Shown here: positions 28,383 through 37,516 of the stretch, in pieces
Numbering within the stretch: position 1 is the stretch's first letter
Layout: each line of letters begins with the position of its first letter
NCBI RefSeq assembly: GCF_001905385.1
Contig: NZ_LIPF01000010.1
Location: 186,001 to 250,000 of the forward strand
Length of the DNA stretch: 64,000 nt
DNA from: Streptomyces sp. CB02414
GTDB taxonomy: Bacteria; Actinomycetota; Actinomycetes; Streptomycetales; Streptomycetaceae
Direction of reading: 5' to 3'
Position numbers and translations under genes: made by a program
Notes under the pieces: model-generated
The model's database searches: none
Seen by the model: only the letters and a program-made list of their open reading frames with translations
Told to the model about the DNA's origin: nothing

Positions 28383-29597
28383 ATGACCGCACCGCCGCAC
28401 GAAGCGCACAGCCACCCGGCCCGCCCCGGGCGTGCCCTGCCGGACACCCAGCAGGGCATGCGCCGGCGCAACCTCGCCCGTGTGATGCACACCGTCAGCG
28501 CGGAGGGTCCGCTGTCGCGGGCCGCCGTGGCGTCCCGGATCGGGCTGACGCGTGCGGCGGTGTCGACCCTGGTGGACGAGCTCATCCGCACGGGACTGCT
28601 GGAGGAACTGGGCCCTGAGCGGCCCGGCCGCGTGGGGCGGCCCGGGTCGGCGCTCGCCGTCAGTGGAACGGGGCCGGCCGGCATCGGTGCGGAGGTCGGT
28701 GTGGACCACCTCGCGGTCTGCGCGGTCGACCTGCGCGGCAGCCTGCGGGCGCGTGTGGTGCGCCACGGCAGCAATCGGGGCCGCTCCCCGGAGCCGGTGA
28801 TCGAACAGCTCAACGGTCTGGTGCGGCAGGTCGTCTCCGAGACCGAGGCCGAGGGACTGTGGCCGGCCGGGCTCGCACTGGCCGTGCCGGGACTCGTGGC
28901 ACGCGACGCCCGTACCGTCGTCCACGCCCCGAACCTGGACTGGCACGACGCGGACCTGGGCCCGCTGCTGCCGGAACACCTGCCGCTGACCGTGGGCAAC
29001 GAGGCCAACTTCGGCGCGCTCGCCGAACTCTGGCTCGGCGACGGCACCCCACGGGACTTCCTGCACGTCTCGGCCGAGATCGGCATCGGTGCCGCCGTCG
29101 TCGTCGACGGGCGGCTGCTGCGCGGCACCCGCGGCTTCGCGGGCGAGCTGGGCCATGTGCCCGTCCGGCCCGACGGACCGGAGTGCGCCTGCGGCGGACG
29201 GGGATGCCTGGAGCAGTACGCCGGCGAGAAGGCGGTCCTGCGCGCGGCCGGTCTGGAGCCGGGCGAGGACCGGGTGGGCATGCTCGCGGAACGTGCGGCC
29301 GAAGGGGACGAGGCGGTACGGCGTGCCCTGCGCGAGGCGGGCACGGCACTCGGCATCGCGCTGACCGGGGCGGTCAACCTGCTGGATCCCGAGGGTGTGG
29401 TGCTGGGTGGAGCACTGGCCGGGCTCGCCCCCTGGCTGCTGCCGTCACTCAACGACGAGCTGGCCCGGCGCACGGCCGGCCCGGCGTGCCCGGTCGCCGT
29501 GTCGGAACTCGGGTCCCGGGGGCCGTTGCTGGGCGCCGCCCACTCGGTGGTGCGGGCCGTCCTGGACGATCCGGCGGTGGTGGCGGAACGGGCCTGA
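28383..29597 (+). CDS. ROK-family transcriptional repressor (XylR-like)
   Basis: A 404-residue ROK protein. The N-terminal winged helix-turn-helix is at about residues 30-85 (GPLSRAAVASRIGLTRAAVSTL). The sugar-kinase-fold domain has the ROK signature LRGTRGFAGELGHVPVRPDG and the zinc-type motif CACGGRGCLEQ. It is a repressor rather than a kinase because the DNA-binding domain is complete. Its position after xylB makes xylose control the likely role. The operator is probably the AT-rich site between xylA and xylB. Confidence 0.9.
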   Translation: MTAPPHEAHSHPARPGRALPDTQQGMRRRNLARVMHTVSAEGPLSRAAVASRIGLTRAAVSTLVDELIRTGLLEELGPERPGRVGRPGSALAVSGTGPAGIGAEVGVDHLAVCAVDLRGSLRARVVRHGSNRGRSPEPVIEQLNGLVRQVVSETEAEGLWPAGLALAVPGLVARDARTVVHAPNLDWHDADLGPLLPEHLPLTVGNEANFGALAELWLGDGTPRDFLHVSAEIGIGAAVVVDGRLLRGTRGFAGELGHVPVRPDGPECACGGRGCLEQYAGEKAVLRAAGLEPGEDRVGMLAERAAEGDEAVRRALREAGTALGIALTGAVNLLDPEGVVLGGALAGLAPWLLPSLNDELARRTAGPACPVAVSELGSRGPLLGAAHSVVRAVLDDPAVVAERA

Positions 29598-29906
29598 GCC
29601 CGAGCCGGGCAGCACTCCGTCCCTTCGCGGCGCGAAACACCGCAGCGAAACACTCCAGCCCCCGCCTCCCACCCTTTCATCACTCGTTCGAGTGAGCGCG
29701 ATGTCCACAAGGCGGGGGCTGTCCACGGAACGGCGCGGCGCTCTTCTGCGCAATCCCCGCTGCCCGTACGGTGATTCACGCGGACGCACCCGGCGCGACG
29801 GACGGCGGACCACGTCCGCGTCACCGACCTCCCCTCCTCCTCGGCGGCCGTCGCGCGCCGAACACCCCCCACCGGGCCCAGGCCCCCACCGACGAAAGGT
29901 CAGTCC
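29598..29906. other. 309-bp intergenic region with nested inverted repeats
   Basis: No coding potential on either strand. It holds a nested hairpin at 29657-29720 and otherwise featureless GC-rich DNA up to the amidase ribosome binding site. A riboswitch of the ydaO (c-di-AMP) class, known upstream of some actinobacterial wall hydrolases, was looked for by eye and not recognised. Confidence 0.6.
29657..29720. promoter_or_regulatory. Nested hairpin upstream of the amidase gene
   Basis: The outer arms AGCCCCCGCCT (29657-29667) and AGGCGGGGGCT (29710-29720) are exact complements. Inside lies the palindrome TCACTCGTTCGAGTGA (29680-29695), which is 7+2+7. It could be the ROK gene's terminator, an operator or a leader structure. 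Confidence 0.6.
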
Positions 29907-30557
29907 ATGGAAAGGGAAAGGAAAGCCGCCCCCGTACCGACCAGGCGGCGCCTGCTGCAGGGCGCCGCGCTCGCCACCGTCCCGTTCGCACTGTTCTCCG
30001 GCACTCGTGCCGCGGCGCACTCCGGTACCGGCGCACGACCCGGATCCGACCCGGACCCGAACCCCCGTGCCGCCGAGTACCCCTCCGTCGAGTGGCAGCC
30101 GGCGAGCACGTCCAACTACACCCGGTCGACCCGTCCCTCCGCCTACCCCGTCGACCACGTCGTCGTCCACGTCACGCAGGAGACCTACGCCGACACCCTC
30201 TCCATCTTCCGCAACCCGGACAGGCAGGTCTCGGCGCACTACGTCGTCCGCTCCTCGGACGGGCACGTCGCGCAGTGCGTCCGCGAGGCCGACATCGCCT
30301 GGCACGCGGGGAACTGGGACTACAACACCCGCAGCATCGGCATCGAGCACGAGGGGTGGGTGGACCGGCCGGAGTACTTCACCGACGCCCTGTACGAGCA
30401 GTCGGCCCTCCTCACCGCGGCGATCTGCACCACCTACGGCATCCCCAAGGACCGTGAGCACATCATCGCGCACCACGAGGTGCCGGGCAGCGACCACACG
30501 GACCCGGGGCCGCTGTGGGACTGGACCCGCTACATCAGACTGGTCAACTTCGCCTGA
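29907..30557 (+). CDS. Secreted N-acetylmuramoyl-L-alanine amidase (Amidase_2)
   Basis: A 216-residue peptidoglycan amidase. The N-terminus has a twin-arginine-like signal (PTRRRLLQGAALATVPF, cleavage after TRAAA near residue 37). The Amidase_2/PGRP fold follows: VDHVVVHVTQETY carries the first zinc His, SAHYVVRSSDGHVAQCV and IAWHAGNWDYNTRSIGIEHEG form the core, and IIAHHEVPGSDHTDPGPLWD carries the second His and the Asp-type ligand. It should cleave the muramoyl-L-Ala bond outside the cell. No wall-binding repeat is attached. Confidence 0.93.
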   Translation: MERERKAAPVPTRRRLLQGAALATVPFALFSGTRAAAHSGTGARPGSDPDPNPRAAEYPSVEWQPASTSNYTRSTRPSAYPVDHVVVHVTQETYADTLSIFRNPDRQVSAHYVVRSSDGHVAQCVREADIAWHAGNWDYNTRSIGIEHEGWVDRPEYFTDALYEQSALLTAAICTTYGIPKDREHIIAHHEVPGSDHTDPGPLWDWTRYIRLVNFA

Positions 30558-30689
30558 GCCGCGCCCGGCTCGCGGCGGAAGGCCTCGGCGGAAGGCCACC
30601 TTCGGGTGATCGGACCGGTCGAAGTGGTTGTCCGCTTCCGTCCACGGAGTGACGATGGCCCCGTCGCGACACCTTCCGGGGAGGCCGAG

Positions 30690-31940
30690 TTGACTGATGC
30701 GTGGCTGGCTCTGGAACCGGGGGCCGACCCCGTCGAACGCGCCCGGACGCTGCGGCGGGCGCACGAGGCCTTCACCGAGGCGGGTACGGTGCCGCGGCCC
30801 GTGCGCCCCGTGGTGGCGGAGTCCTGGCGACGCTCGGTCCGGGCGGGTGTCGGCCCCGACGGGACCGCGAGTGTGGAGCTCATGGACGACGACCTGGGCG
30901 CCTACCGGGCCGAGCATCCGCTGGCGCGGGTGATGCCGCTGATCCGGGAGCTCCTCGGGACCTTCGCCGCCGACGGCGAGCACTTGCTCGCGGTCTGCGA
31001 CGCGCACGGCAGACTGCTGTGGGTCGAGGGGCACCCGGCGACCCGGCGACGGGCGGACGGGATGAACTTCGTGCCGGGCGCCCGCTGGGCGGAGTCGGCG
31101 GTGGGGACCAACGCGCCGGGCACGGCGGTGGCCGTCGGCCGGCCGGTCCAGGTGTTCACGGCCGAGCACTTCATCCGCCGGGTCCAGCCGTGGACGTGCG
31201 CGGCTGCCCCGGTGCACGATCCCCGTACCGGACGGGTGCTCGGCGCGGTGGACATCACCGGCGGGGACGGCCTGGCGCACCCGCACAGTCTGGGCTTCGT
31301 CCAGGCGGTCGCGCGTGCCGCCGAGTCTCAGCTGGCGCTGCTCGCCCCGGAGCCGTCCGCTGCCGAGGGGGCCGAGCTGACCGCGTTGGGCCGCGACGAG
31401 GCGCTGCTCAGCTCGGGCGGCCGCGGAGTGCGGCTGAGCCGGCGGCACAGCGAGATCGTCGTGCTGCTGGCCCACCATCCGGAGGGCCTCACCGGCGACG
31501 AACTGCTGTGCGCGCTGTACGAGGACGAGTCGGTGCCGCCGGTGACGTTGCGTGCCGAACTCGCCCGGCTGCGCGGCATCCTGGGCCCCGGCCGACTGGT
31601 GTCGCGGCCCTACCGGCTGACGATGCCCGTCGAGTCCGACGCCACGGTGGTCGAGCGTCGCCTGCGGTCCGGTGCCGTGACGGCGGCGGCGACGGCGTAC
31701 GCCGGTCCGCTGCTGCCCGGCTCCCGGGCCCCGGCGGTCGCGCGGCTCAGGCGCCGGCTCGCCGACGGGCTGCGTGCCGCGCTGATCGCCTGCGGCGATC
31801 CCGACCTGCTGGCCGACTGGGCGCACTCCCCGTGGGGCGAGGACGACCTCGACGTCTGGCGCACCCTGGCCGCGGTCCGGCCGACGGCCGCGGCCCGGTC
31901 CCGGCTCGCCGCGCTGGAGTCCGAACTGGCGGCCCCGTAA
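30690..31940 (+). CDS. GAF-domain transcriptional regulator (AcoR-like, without AAA domain)
   Basis: A 416-residue regulator. The N-terminal part RPVRPVVAESWRRSVRAGV and the GAF domain (GARWAESAVGTNAPGTAVAVG, QPWTCAAAPVHDPRTG) match the sensor part of AcoR/MimR-type activators. The sigma54-interacting AAA module is absent, as expected where sigma54 is missing. It is replaced by a winged-helix region (RRHSEIVVLLAHHPEGLTGDE). The start is the TTG at 30690, because GGGGAGG sits five bases upstream; the frame is open to 30606. It precedes the aldehyde dehydrogenase by 160 bases and probably controls it. Confidence 0.85.
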   Translation: MTDAWLALEPGADPVERARTLRRAHEAFTEAGTVPRPVRPVVAESWRRSVRAGVGPDGTASVELMDDDLGAYRAEHPLARVMPLIRELLGTFAADGEHLLAVCDAHGRLLWVEGHPATRRRADGMNFVPGARWAESAVGTNAPGTAVAVGRPVQVFTAEHFIRRVQPWTCAAAPVHDPRTGRVLGAVDITGGDGLAHPHSLGFVQAVARAAESQLALLAPEPSAAEGAELTALGRDEALLSSGGRGVRLSRRHSEIVVLLAHHPEGLTGDELLCALYEDESVPPVTLRAELARLRGILGPGRLVSRPYRLTMPVESDATVVERRLRSGAVTAAATAYAGPLLPGSRAPAVARLRRRLADGLRAALIACGDPDLLADWAHSPWGEDDLDVWRTLAAVRPTAAARSRLAALESELAAP

Positions 31941-32014
31941 GACGTGGTGGCCACGTACCGGCCGGCCATGACCGACCGGTCGTGGACCGGTAGCGGGCGG
32001 CTGCCGCCGCGGAC

Positions 32015-32047
32015 GCAACCTGTCTGCAACGTCCCGCTGCCTAGCCT
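32015..32047 (+). promoter_or_regulatory. GCAAC direct repeat and candidate -10 before the aldehyde dehydrogenase
   Basis: GCAACCTGTCTGCAAC at 32015-32030 is two GCAAC elements 11 bases apart. TAGCCT at 32042-32047 is a candidate -10. A near-identical arrangement precedes the DUF779 gene at 43995. It is a probable site for the GAF regulator. Confidence 0.55.
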
Positions 32048-32100
32048 CGCGCGCAGAGCCGTCCAACGGCGGGCGGCACTCGACGAGGGAGGCAGACAGG

Positions 32101-33624
<1,524 letters not shown>

Positions 33625-33632
33625 AGACTCAG

Positions 33633-33676
33633 ACAACGGCGCCTGACCAGGCAACTTGTCCGGCAGGCGCCCTTGT
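33633..33676. terminator. Terminator after the aldehyde dehydrogenase
   Basis: GGCGCCTG (33638-33645) pairs with CAGGCGCC (33664-33671). After one mismatch four more pairs follow (ACAA with TTGT). It starts nine bases after the stop codon. Confidence 0.8.
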
Positions 33677-33721
33677 CACACTCACCCTGGGCCGCGCTCG
33701 GCGACAAGCCGGTGCGCTGCG

Positions 33722-34025
33722 AAGGACGACCTTGAGGCCGCCGATGCCTCCGTGTGGCGCGACATCTTCGACGTCAACGTGATCGGCGCTTGGCAGCTGA
33801 CCACCGCCGCCGTCCCGCACCTGCGCGAGTCCGGAGCCGGCTCGATCGTCAACGTCTCATCGGTCTCGGCGACCCGTGCCCTGGGCAGCTCGTCCCCTAC
33901 GCCGTCAGCAAGGCCACCGGGTCGGCACTCCGGAGGACCTCGCCGAGGCGGTCCAGTTCCTGACACGGGCGACCTATACGACCGGCGATGTCATCACGGT
34001 CGACGGCGGCCGCCACATCGTCTGA
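33722..34025 (+). pseudogene. Relic of a short-chain dehydrogenase/reductase (SDR)
   Basis: Three fragments in three frames. 33722-33894 encodes DIFDVNVIGAWQLTTAAVPHL and GSIVNVSSVSATRALGSS, the SDR NVxG and catalytic-Ser region. After a one-base loss the frame at 33895-33918 reads PYAVSKATG, the YxxxK motif. Then about 55 codons are missing. 33921-34025 encodes TPEDLAEAVQFLTRATYTTGDVITVDGG and ends HIV plus stop. The Rossmann N-terminus (TGxxxGxG) is absent. It cannot make an active enzyme. Confidence 0.88.
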
Positions 34026-34200
34026 GCGCCCGGGCGCCCCGCCGTTGGACGCCCGCAGCATCCGCCGCCGCGGTGTCGTCGGAAGCTCACCCTCGCCCTT
34101 CGAGGGACTGGCACTGGCCGCCGAGCCCGGCTCCGCGTCCGAGGAGGGCCTGAGAGCCGACGGGCCGTTACGGCCACCGGGCGCAGGGCACCCGGCGGCC

Positions 34201-34989
34201 ATGGCATTCACACACGGAACGCACCGTTCGGGCGGCGCCGGCCGGGGACGTGCCGCAGCCGTGGGCGTCGGTGCCGCGGCGGGCGCCACGGCCGCCGCCG
34301 GGCTCCTGCTCGGCCGCAAGGCGGCCACGATCGGCAAGGTCGGCAAGGGGCACCCCCTCAAGCACCGCGCGCTGGACCTGGCGGCCGGCGCGATGCAGCC
34401 GAAGTACCCGATCGACGCGATGAGCACCTACCTCAACGGCTTCCACATGTACGCCGACGACATGGGCAGGCAGGTGGAGGCCACGCACTTCTGCATCCAT
34501 CTCCGGCACGACCTGCACCAGTGCGTGATCTTCGACCGCAACGCCCCCGACGCCCGGCTGATAGGCATCGAGTACATCATCAGCGAGGAACGCTTCCGCA
34601 GCCTGCCCGAGGACGAGAAGCGGCTGTGGCACAGCCACCACTACGAGGTGAAGTCCGGCATCCTCACCGCGCCCGGTATCCCCGACCTGGCCGAGCACGC
34701 CTACTTCGAGGACCTCGTGACCACCTACGGGAAGACCTTCCACACCTGGCAGTACGACCGCGACGACTTCCCGTACGGCATCCCGCAGCTGATGATGGGC
34801 TTCACTGAGGACGGGCAGGCCTCGGACGAGATGGTGCGGGCACGGGACGAGCGGCTCGGCCTCTCGACGGCCCGCAAGCGGCGCAGCCGGGAGGACATCC
34901 CGATGCCGGAGGTGGCTCCCGGTGCCAACGCGTGGGAGAGCGGCCGGACGGTGCAGACACGCGTCGAGGAGACGGATCTCAAGCGCTGA
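34201..34989 (+). CDS. DUF1264 family protein
   Basis: A 262-residue protein. An Ala/Gly-rich hydrophobic N-terminus (AAAVGVGAAAGATAAAGLLLG) may be a membrane anchor. The DUF1264 core follows: YLNGFHMYADDMGRQVEATHFCIHL, QCVIFDRNAPDARLIGIEYIIS and LPEDEKRLWHSHHYEVKSG. Plant members are oil-body-associated proteins; the bacterial role is unknown. The ATG at 34201 is chosen because coding conservation appears to begin near here; the ribosome binding site is weak and the frame is open upstream into the SDR relic. It converges on the SnoaL-like gene five bases away. Confidence 0.8.
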   Translation: MAFTHGTHRSGGAGRGRAAAVGVGAAAGATAAAGLLLGRKAATIGKVGKGHPLKHRALDLAAGAMQPKYPIDAMSTYLNGFHMYADDMGRQVEATHFCIHLRHDLHQCVIFDRNAPDARLIGIEYIISEERFRSLPEDEKRLWHSHHYEVKSGILTAPGIPDLAEHAYFEDLVTTYGKTFHTWQYDRDDFPYGIPQLMMGFTEDGQASDEMVRARDERLGLSTARKRRSREDIPMPEVAPGANAWESGRTVQTRVEETDLKR

Positions 34990-34994
34990 TCCGC

Positions 34995-35405
34995 TCAGCC
35001 GGCCCGCACTTCGGTGTTCTGGCCGGCGTGCAGCAGCCAGCGTCCGTCGTCCTGCCTGGTCATGACGTACAGCGGCGCGCCCTCCGTGTCCCCCTCGGCC
35101 GAGTGGTAGACCTGCCGTACCTTCACGGCCGCCACGTCCGGCCGCAGGAACTGCACGTGGACGGCCTCGTAGGTGACGTCTCCGTCCCACGTGGCGTTCG
35201 GCAGCACGGCGCGGGTGAAGTCGGCGATCGCGTCGAAGCCGAGGAGGACCTTGCCGTGGGCGGTCGTCCACAGCGCGTCCGGATGGAAGAGGGCGAGGAA
35301 TCCTTCGGCGTCCTTGGCCCGCTGGGTGCGTTGGACGGTGGCCACGACCTGCCGGATCGCCTCGATGTCGGCCGTGGTGTCGGTGTTCGGGATGTCGGGG
35401 TTCAT
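34995..35405 (-). CDS. SnoaL-like / NTF2-fold protein
   Basis: A 136-residue protein with the NTF2 fold (SgcJ/EcaC-like). It shows IEAIRQVVATVQRTQRAKDAEGFLALFHPDALW, ADFTRAVLP and the final strand DDGRWLLHAGQNTEV. Such proteins are small isomerases or hydrolases or simply binding proteins. A conserved catalytic residue set cannot be assigned by eye. The start is the ATG giving MNPDIPNTDTTADIE. It probably shares a transcript with the DUF2071 gene 34 bases upstream. Confidence 0.82.
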   Translation of the reverse strand: MNPDIPNTDTTADIEAIRQVVATVQRTQRAKDAEGFLALFHPDALWTTAHGKVLLGFDAIADFTRAVLPNATWDGDVTYEAVHVQFLRPDVAAVKVRQVYHSAEGDTEGAPLYVMTRQDDGRWLLHAGQNTEVRAG

Positions 35406-35439
35406 GCGGGCCAGCCTGGTACCTCGAGTCCGGTTGAGG

Positions 35440-36198
35440 TCAAGGGCCGAGGGGCAGAAGGGCCGCTGGGCGTGCGGGCCGGCCGAGGCGGACCCGGACG
35501 CCCGGTGAGTAGAGCACGCTGACGGGGGCGGCGGTGGGGGCGGGGACACCGGCGGCCGCCACCAGGTTCTCGTCGCAGGTGAGGAGCTCGGCACGGTACA
35601 GGGGCCAGCGGGGGTGGTGGTTGGGCAGGTACGCCGCACCGCCGGGGAACGCGTTGTGCATGCCCCAGCGGGCGGTGAGGAAGTGCTCCAGCCCCGTGGG
35701 CTCGCGGATGTGCTCACCGGTGCGGACGACGATGCGGCTGGACGCCCCGCGCGGACCGGGCCATCGGCGGGAGCTCGTGTAGGCCAGAGTGGAGCCGGCG
35801 GAGCGGACGCTCATGCGGGACCACAGGTAGGGCAGCCGGAAGAGGAGGCGCCCCATCACCACCGGGACCAGCCGCGAGGCGTCCATCGACCGGAAGACCA
35901 CACCGCGCCGGCCGTGGACGTCCACCGAGTACAGGCGCACGTTGGTCTCCGGGAACGAGCCGAAGTAGGGCACCCCGGGCAGCCGGAACCAGCCGACCCG
36001 GTACATCCGGAAGGCGACGAGTCCGACGTACGTCAGCCCGTCGTACGTGTCGGGGACGGTGCCGCGCGGCATCAGGTGCGCCACGGCGGCCGGCTCGACG
36101 GCCCAGTGGACGAAGGCCAGGTCGAGCCACTCCTGGGTGAGCAGCGGTGTCCTTGCCGGCTCGGGCGCGTCGGGAGTCACGGGGGTGGGCTTCTGCAC
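35440..36198 (-). CDS. DUF2071 (YqjF-like) protein
   Basis: A 252-residue DUF2071 protein. It has LLTQEWLDLAFVHWAVEPAAV, the segment YVGLVAFRMYRVGWFRLPGV and SFPETNVRLYSVDVHGRRGV, all typical of the acetoacetate-decarboxylase-like fold of YqjF. Function is unknown. It diverges from the MerR/beta-clamp gene over a 103-bp gap with a MerR-type promoter, so it is a candidate target of that regulator. Confidence 0.85.
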   Translation of the reverse strand: MQKPTPVTPDAPEPARTPLLTQEWLDLAFVHWAVEPAAVAHLMPRGTVPDTYDGLTYVGLVAFRMYRVGWFRLPGVPYFGSFPETNVRLYSVDVHGRRGVVFRSMDASRLVPVVMGRLLFRLPYLWSRMSVRSAGSTLAYTSSRRWPGPRGASSRIVVRTGEHIREPTGLEHFLTARWGMHNAFPGGAAYLPNHHPRWPLYRAELLTCDENLVAAAGVPAPTAAPVSVLYSPGVRVRLGRPARPAALLPLGP

Positions 36199-36251
36199 GG
36201 CGCAAGAATGGCAGACGGCCGGGACGGGCGTGGGGCCCTCGGGGGCCGGGA

Positions 36252-36282
36252 TTGACCCTCGACCTGGTCAAGGGCCCAGAGT
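36252..36282 (+). promoter_or_regulatory. MerR-type promoter with palindrome in a 19-bp spacer
   Basis: TTGACC (36252-36257) as -35 and CAGAGT (36277-36282) as -10 are 19 bases apart, the long spacing MerR regulators need. TTGACC with GGTCAA eight bases later is a perfect inverted repeat inside. Transcription would start about 13 bases before the ATG of the MerR gene. Confidence 0.65.
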
Positions 36283-36301
36283 CGCGGACGTGGAGAGCGA
36301 G

Positions 36302-37387
36302 ATGCGCAGCATTGGGGAGATGGCCGGCGACAGCGGCCTGGGCGTGAGCGCCCTGCGGTTCTACGACCGTGCCGGTGTGCTGGTCCCCGCCTGGGTGGAT
36401 CCGGTCAGCGGCTACCGCTGGTACGCGCCGGAGCAGCTGGACGAGGCGCGGCTGCTGGCGCGGCTGCGCCGGGCCGGCATGCCCTTGGCGGACATCCGGC
36501 TGGTACTGGCCGGCTGGTCCGGTTCGGACACCGACCTGGTGCGCGGACTCCTCCTGGCGCACCTACGCCGGCTCGAAGGCGGGCTGGCCGCCGCCCGCGC
36601 CGAGTTCTCCGCGATCCGGACCCTGCTCGACCAGAGGGAGAACCCCATGACCACCGCACCCCGCACCACCGCCGCCCGTCTGTCCGTGTCCGCGCCCGAG
36701 CTGGCCGCCGCGCTGGACGCGGTCCGCTACGCGGCGAGCTCCGACCCCGGACTGCCCATGCTCGGCGGTGTCCTGTTCGACGTGGAGGGCGACACCCTTC
36801 ACCTCGTGGCCACCGACCGCTACCGGATGGCCGTGGCCCGGATCGGCGCCACCGGTCACGCGGGGCCACGCGTGCAGGTGACCGTGCCCGTCCCGCTCTC
36901 CGACGCGATGCGCGCGCTGCTGGGCGGGGACGAGCCCGTCGGTCTCACCGTGGACGGTGACCGGGTGGCGCTGGAGGCCGGGGACCGTCAGGCGGCCGGG
37001 CAGTGCCTCGCCCAGGACTTCCCCGACTACCGCCGGCTCGTCCACCTGCCGTCCGGACGGCGGGCCCTCGTCGAGACGGCCGCCCTCCGTGCGCAGCTGG
37101 AGACCGGTCCCGTCCGCCCGGGTGTGGCGCGCGAGCAGGGTGACGTGTCCGGCGACGTCAGTGTGCTCGGGATCGCGGACGACGGCACGGTCAGCGTGCG
37201 CGAGGACGGAGACGGCGACGGGAGCCGCGTCGCCGTCGACCGGGGGTTCCTGCTGGAGGCGATCGCCGCCGCGGGCGGAGACCGGCTGGTGCTGGAGTTC
37301 GGCGCCCCCACGGCTCCTGTGGCGATCCGCCGCGTGGCCGACGAGACGACGTTCGCACTGCTCATGCCGGTCCGGCTGGACGACTGA
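36302..37387 (+). CDS. MerR regulator fused to a DNA-polymerase-III beta-clamp-like domain
   Basis: A 361-residue fusion. Residues 1-~110 are a MerR domain: SIGEMAGDSGLGVSALRFYDRAGVL is the winged helix, then GYRWYAPEQLDEARLLARLR and a dimerisation helix. From ~117 the protein resembles two sliding-clamp domains: LSVSAPELAAALDAVRYAAS, GGVLFDVEGDTLHLVATDRYRMAVAR, and a C-terminal FALLMPVRL like the DnaN end. True DnaN has three domains, so this is shortened. GGAG precedes the ATG. The clamp part may bind an effector or clamp ligands. Its upstream region has its own MerR-type promoter. Confidence 0.88.
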   Translation: MRSIGEMAGDSGLGVSALRFYDRAGVLVPAWVDPVSGYRWYAPEQLDEARLLARLRRAGMPLADIRLVLAGWSGSDTDLVRGLLLAHLRRLEGGLAAARAEFSAIRTLLDQRENPMTTAPRTTAARLSVSAPELAAALDAVRYAASSDPGLPMLGGVLFDVEGDTLHLVATDRYRMAVARIGATGHAGPRVQVTVPVPLSDAMRALLGGDEPVGLTVDGDRVALEAGDRQAAGQCLAQDFPDYRRLVHLPSGRRALVETAALRAQLETGPVRPGVAREQGDVSGDVSVLGIADDGTVSVREDGDGDGSRVAVDRGFLLEAIAAAGGDRLVLEFGAPTAPVAIRRVADETTFALLMPVRLDD

Positions 37388-37389
37388 CG

Positions 37390-37410
37390 GCCGGGCGCCG
37401 ACGGCCCGGC
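37390..37410. terminator. Short terminator hairpin
   Basis: GCCGGGC and GCCCGGC are exact complements with a 7-base loop, two bases after the MerR/clamp stop. Confidence 0.65.
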
Positions 37411-37516
37411 ACACGCCGGTGCCGTGAGTCGTTCCCCGGCCACCTCCTCCCCGATCCGTCGGCCGAGCCGGGAAAGTGACCGTAGTATCGAACGATCTCG
37501 TCGGGGGGAGGCGCGT

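Noticed and set aside
26907..29156. A ~750-residue minus-strand frame across xylB and the ROK gene
   Set aside because: Antisense to two recognised genes, with shadow composition.
29598..29906. A ydaO-type riboswitch before the amidase gene
   Set aside because: I could not see the conserved sequence blocks of that class, only two inverted repeats.
33656..34153. An intact ~165-residue gene after the aldehyde dehydrogenase
   Set aside because: The open frame joins parts of a broken SDR with out-of-frame sequence, so it is not a real product.
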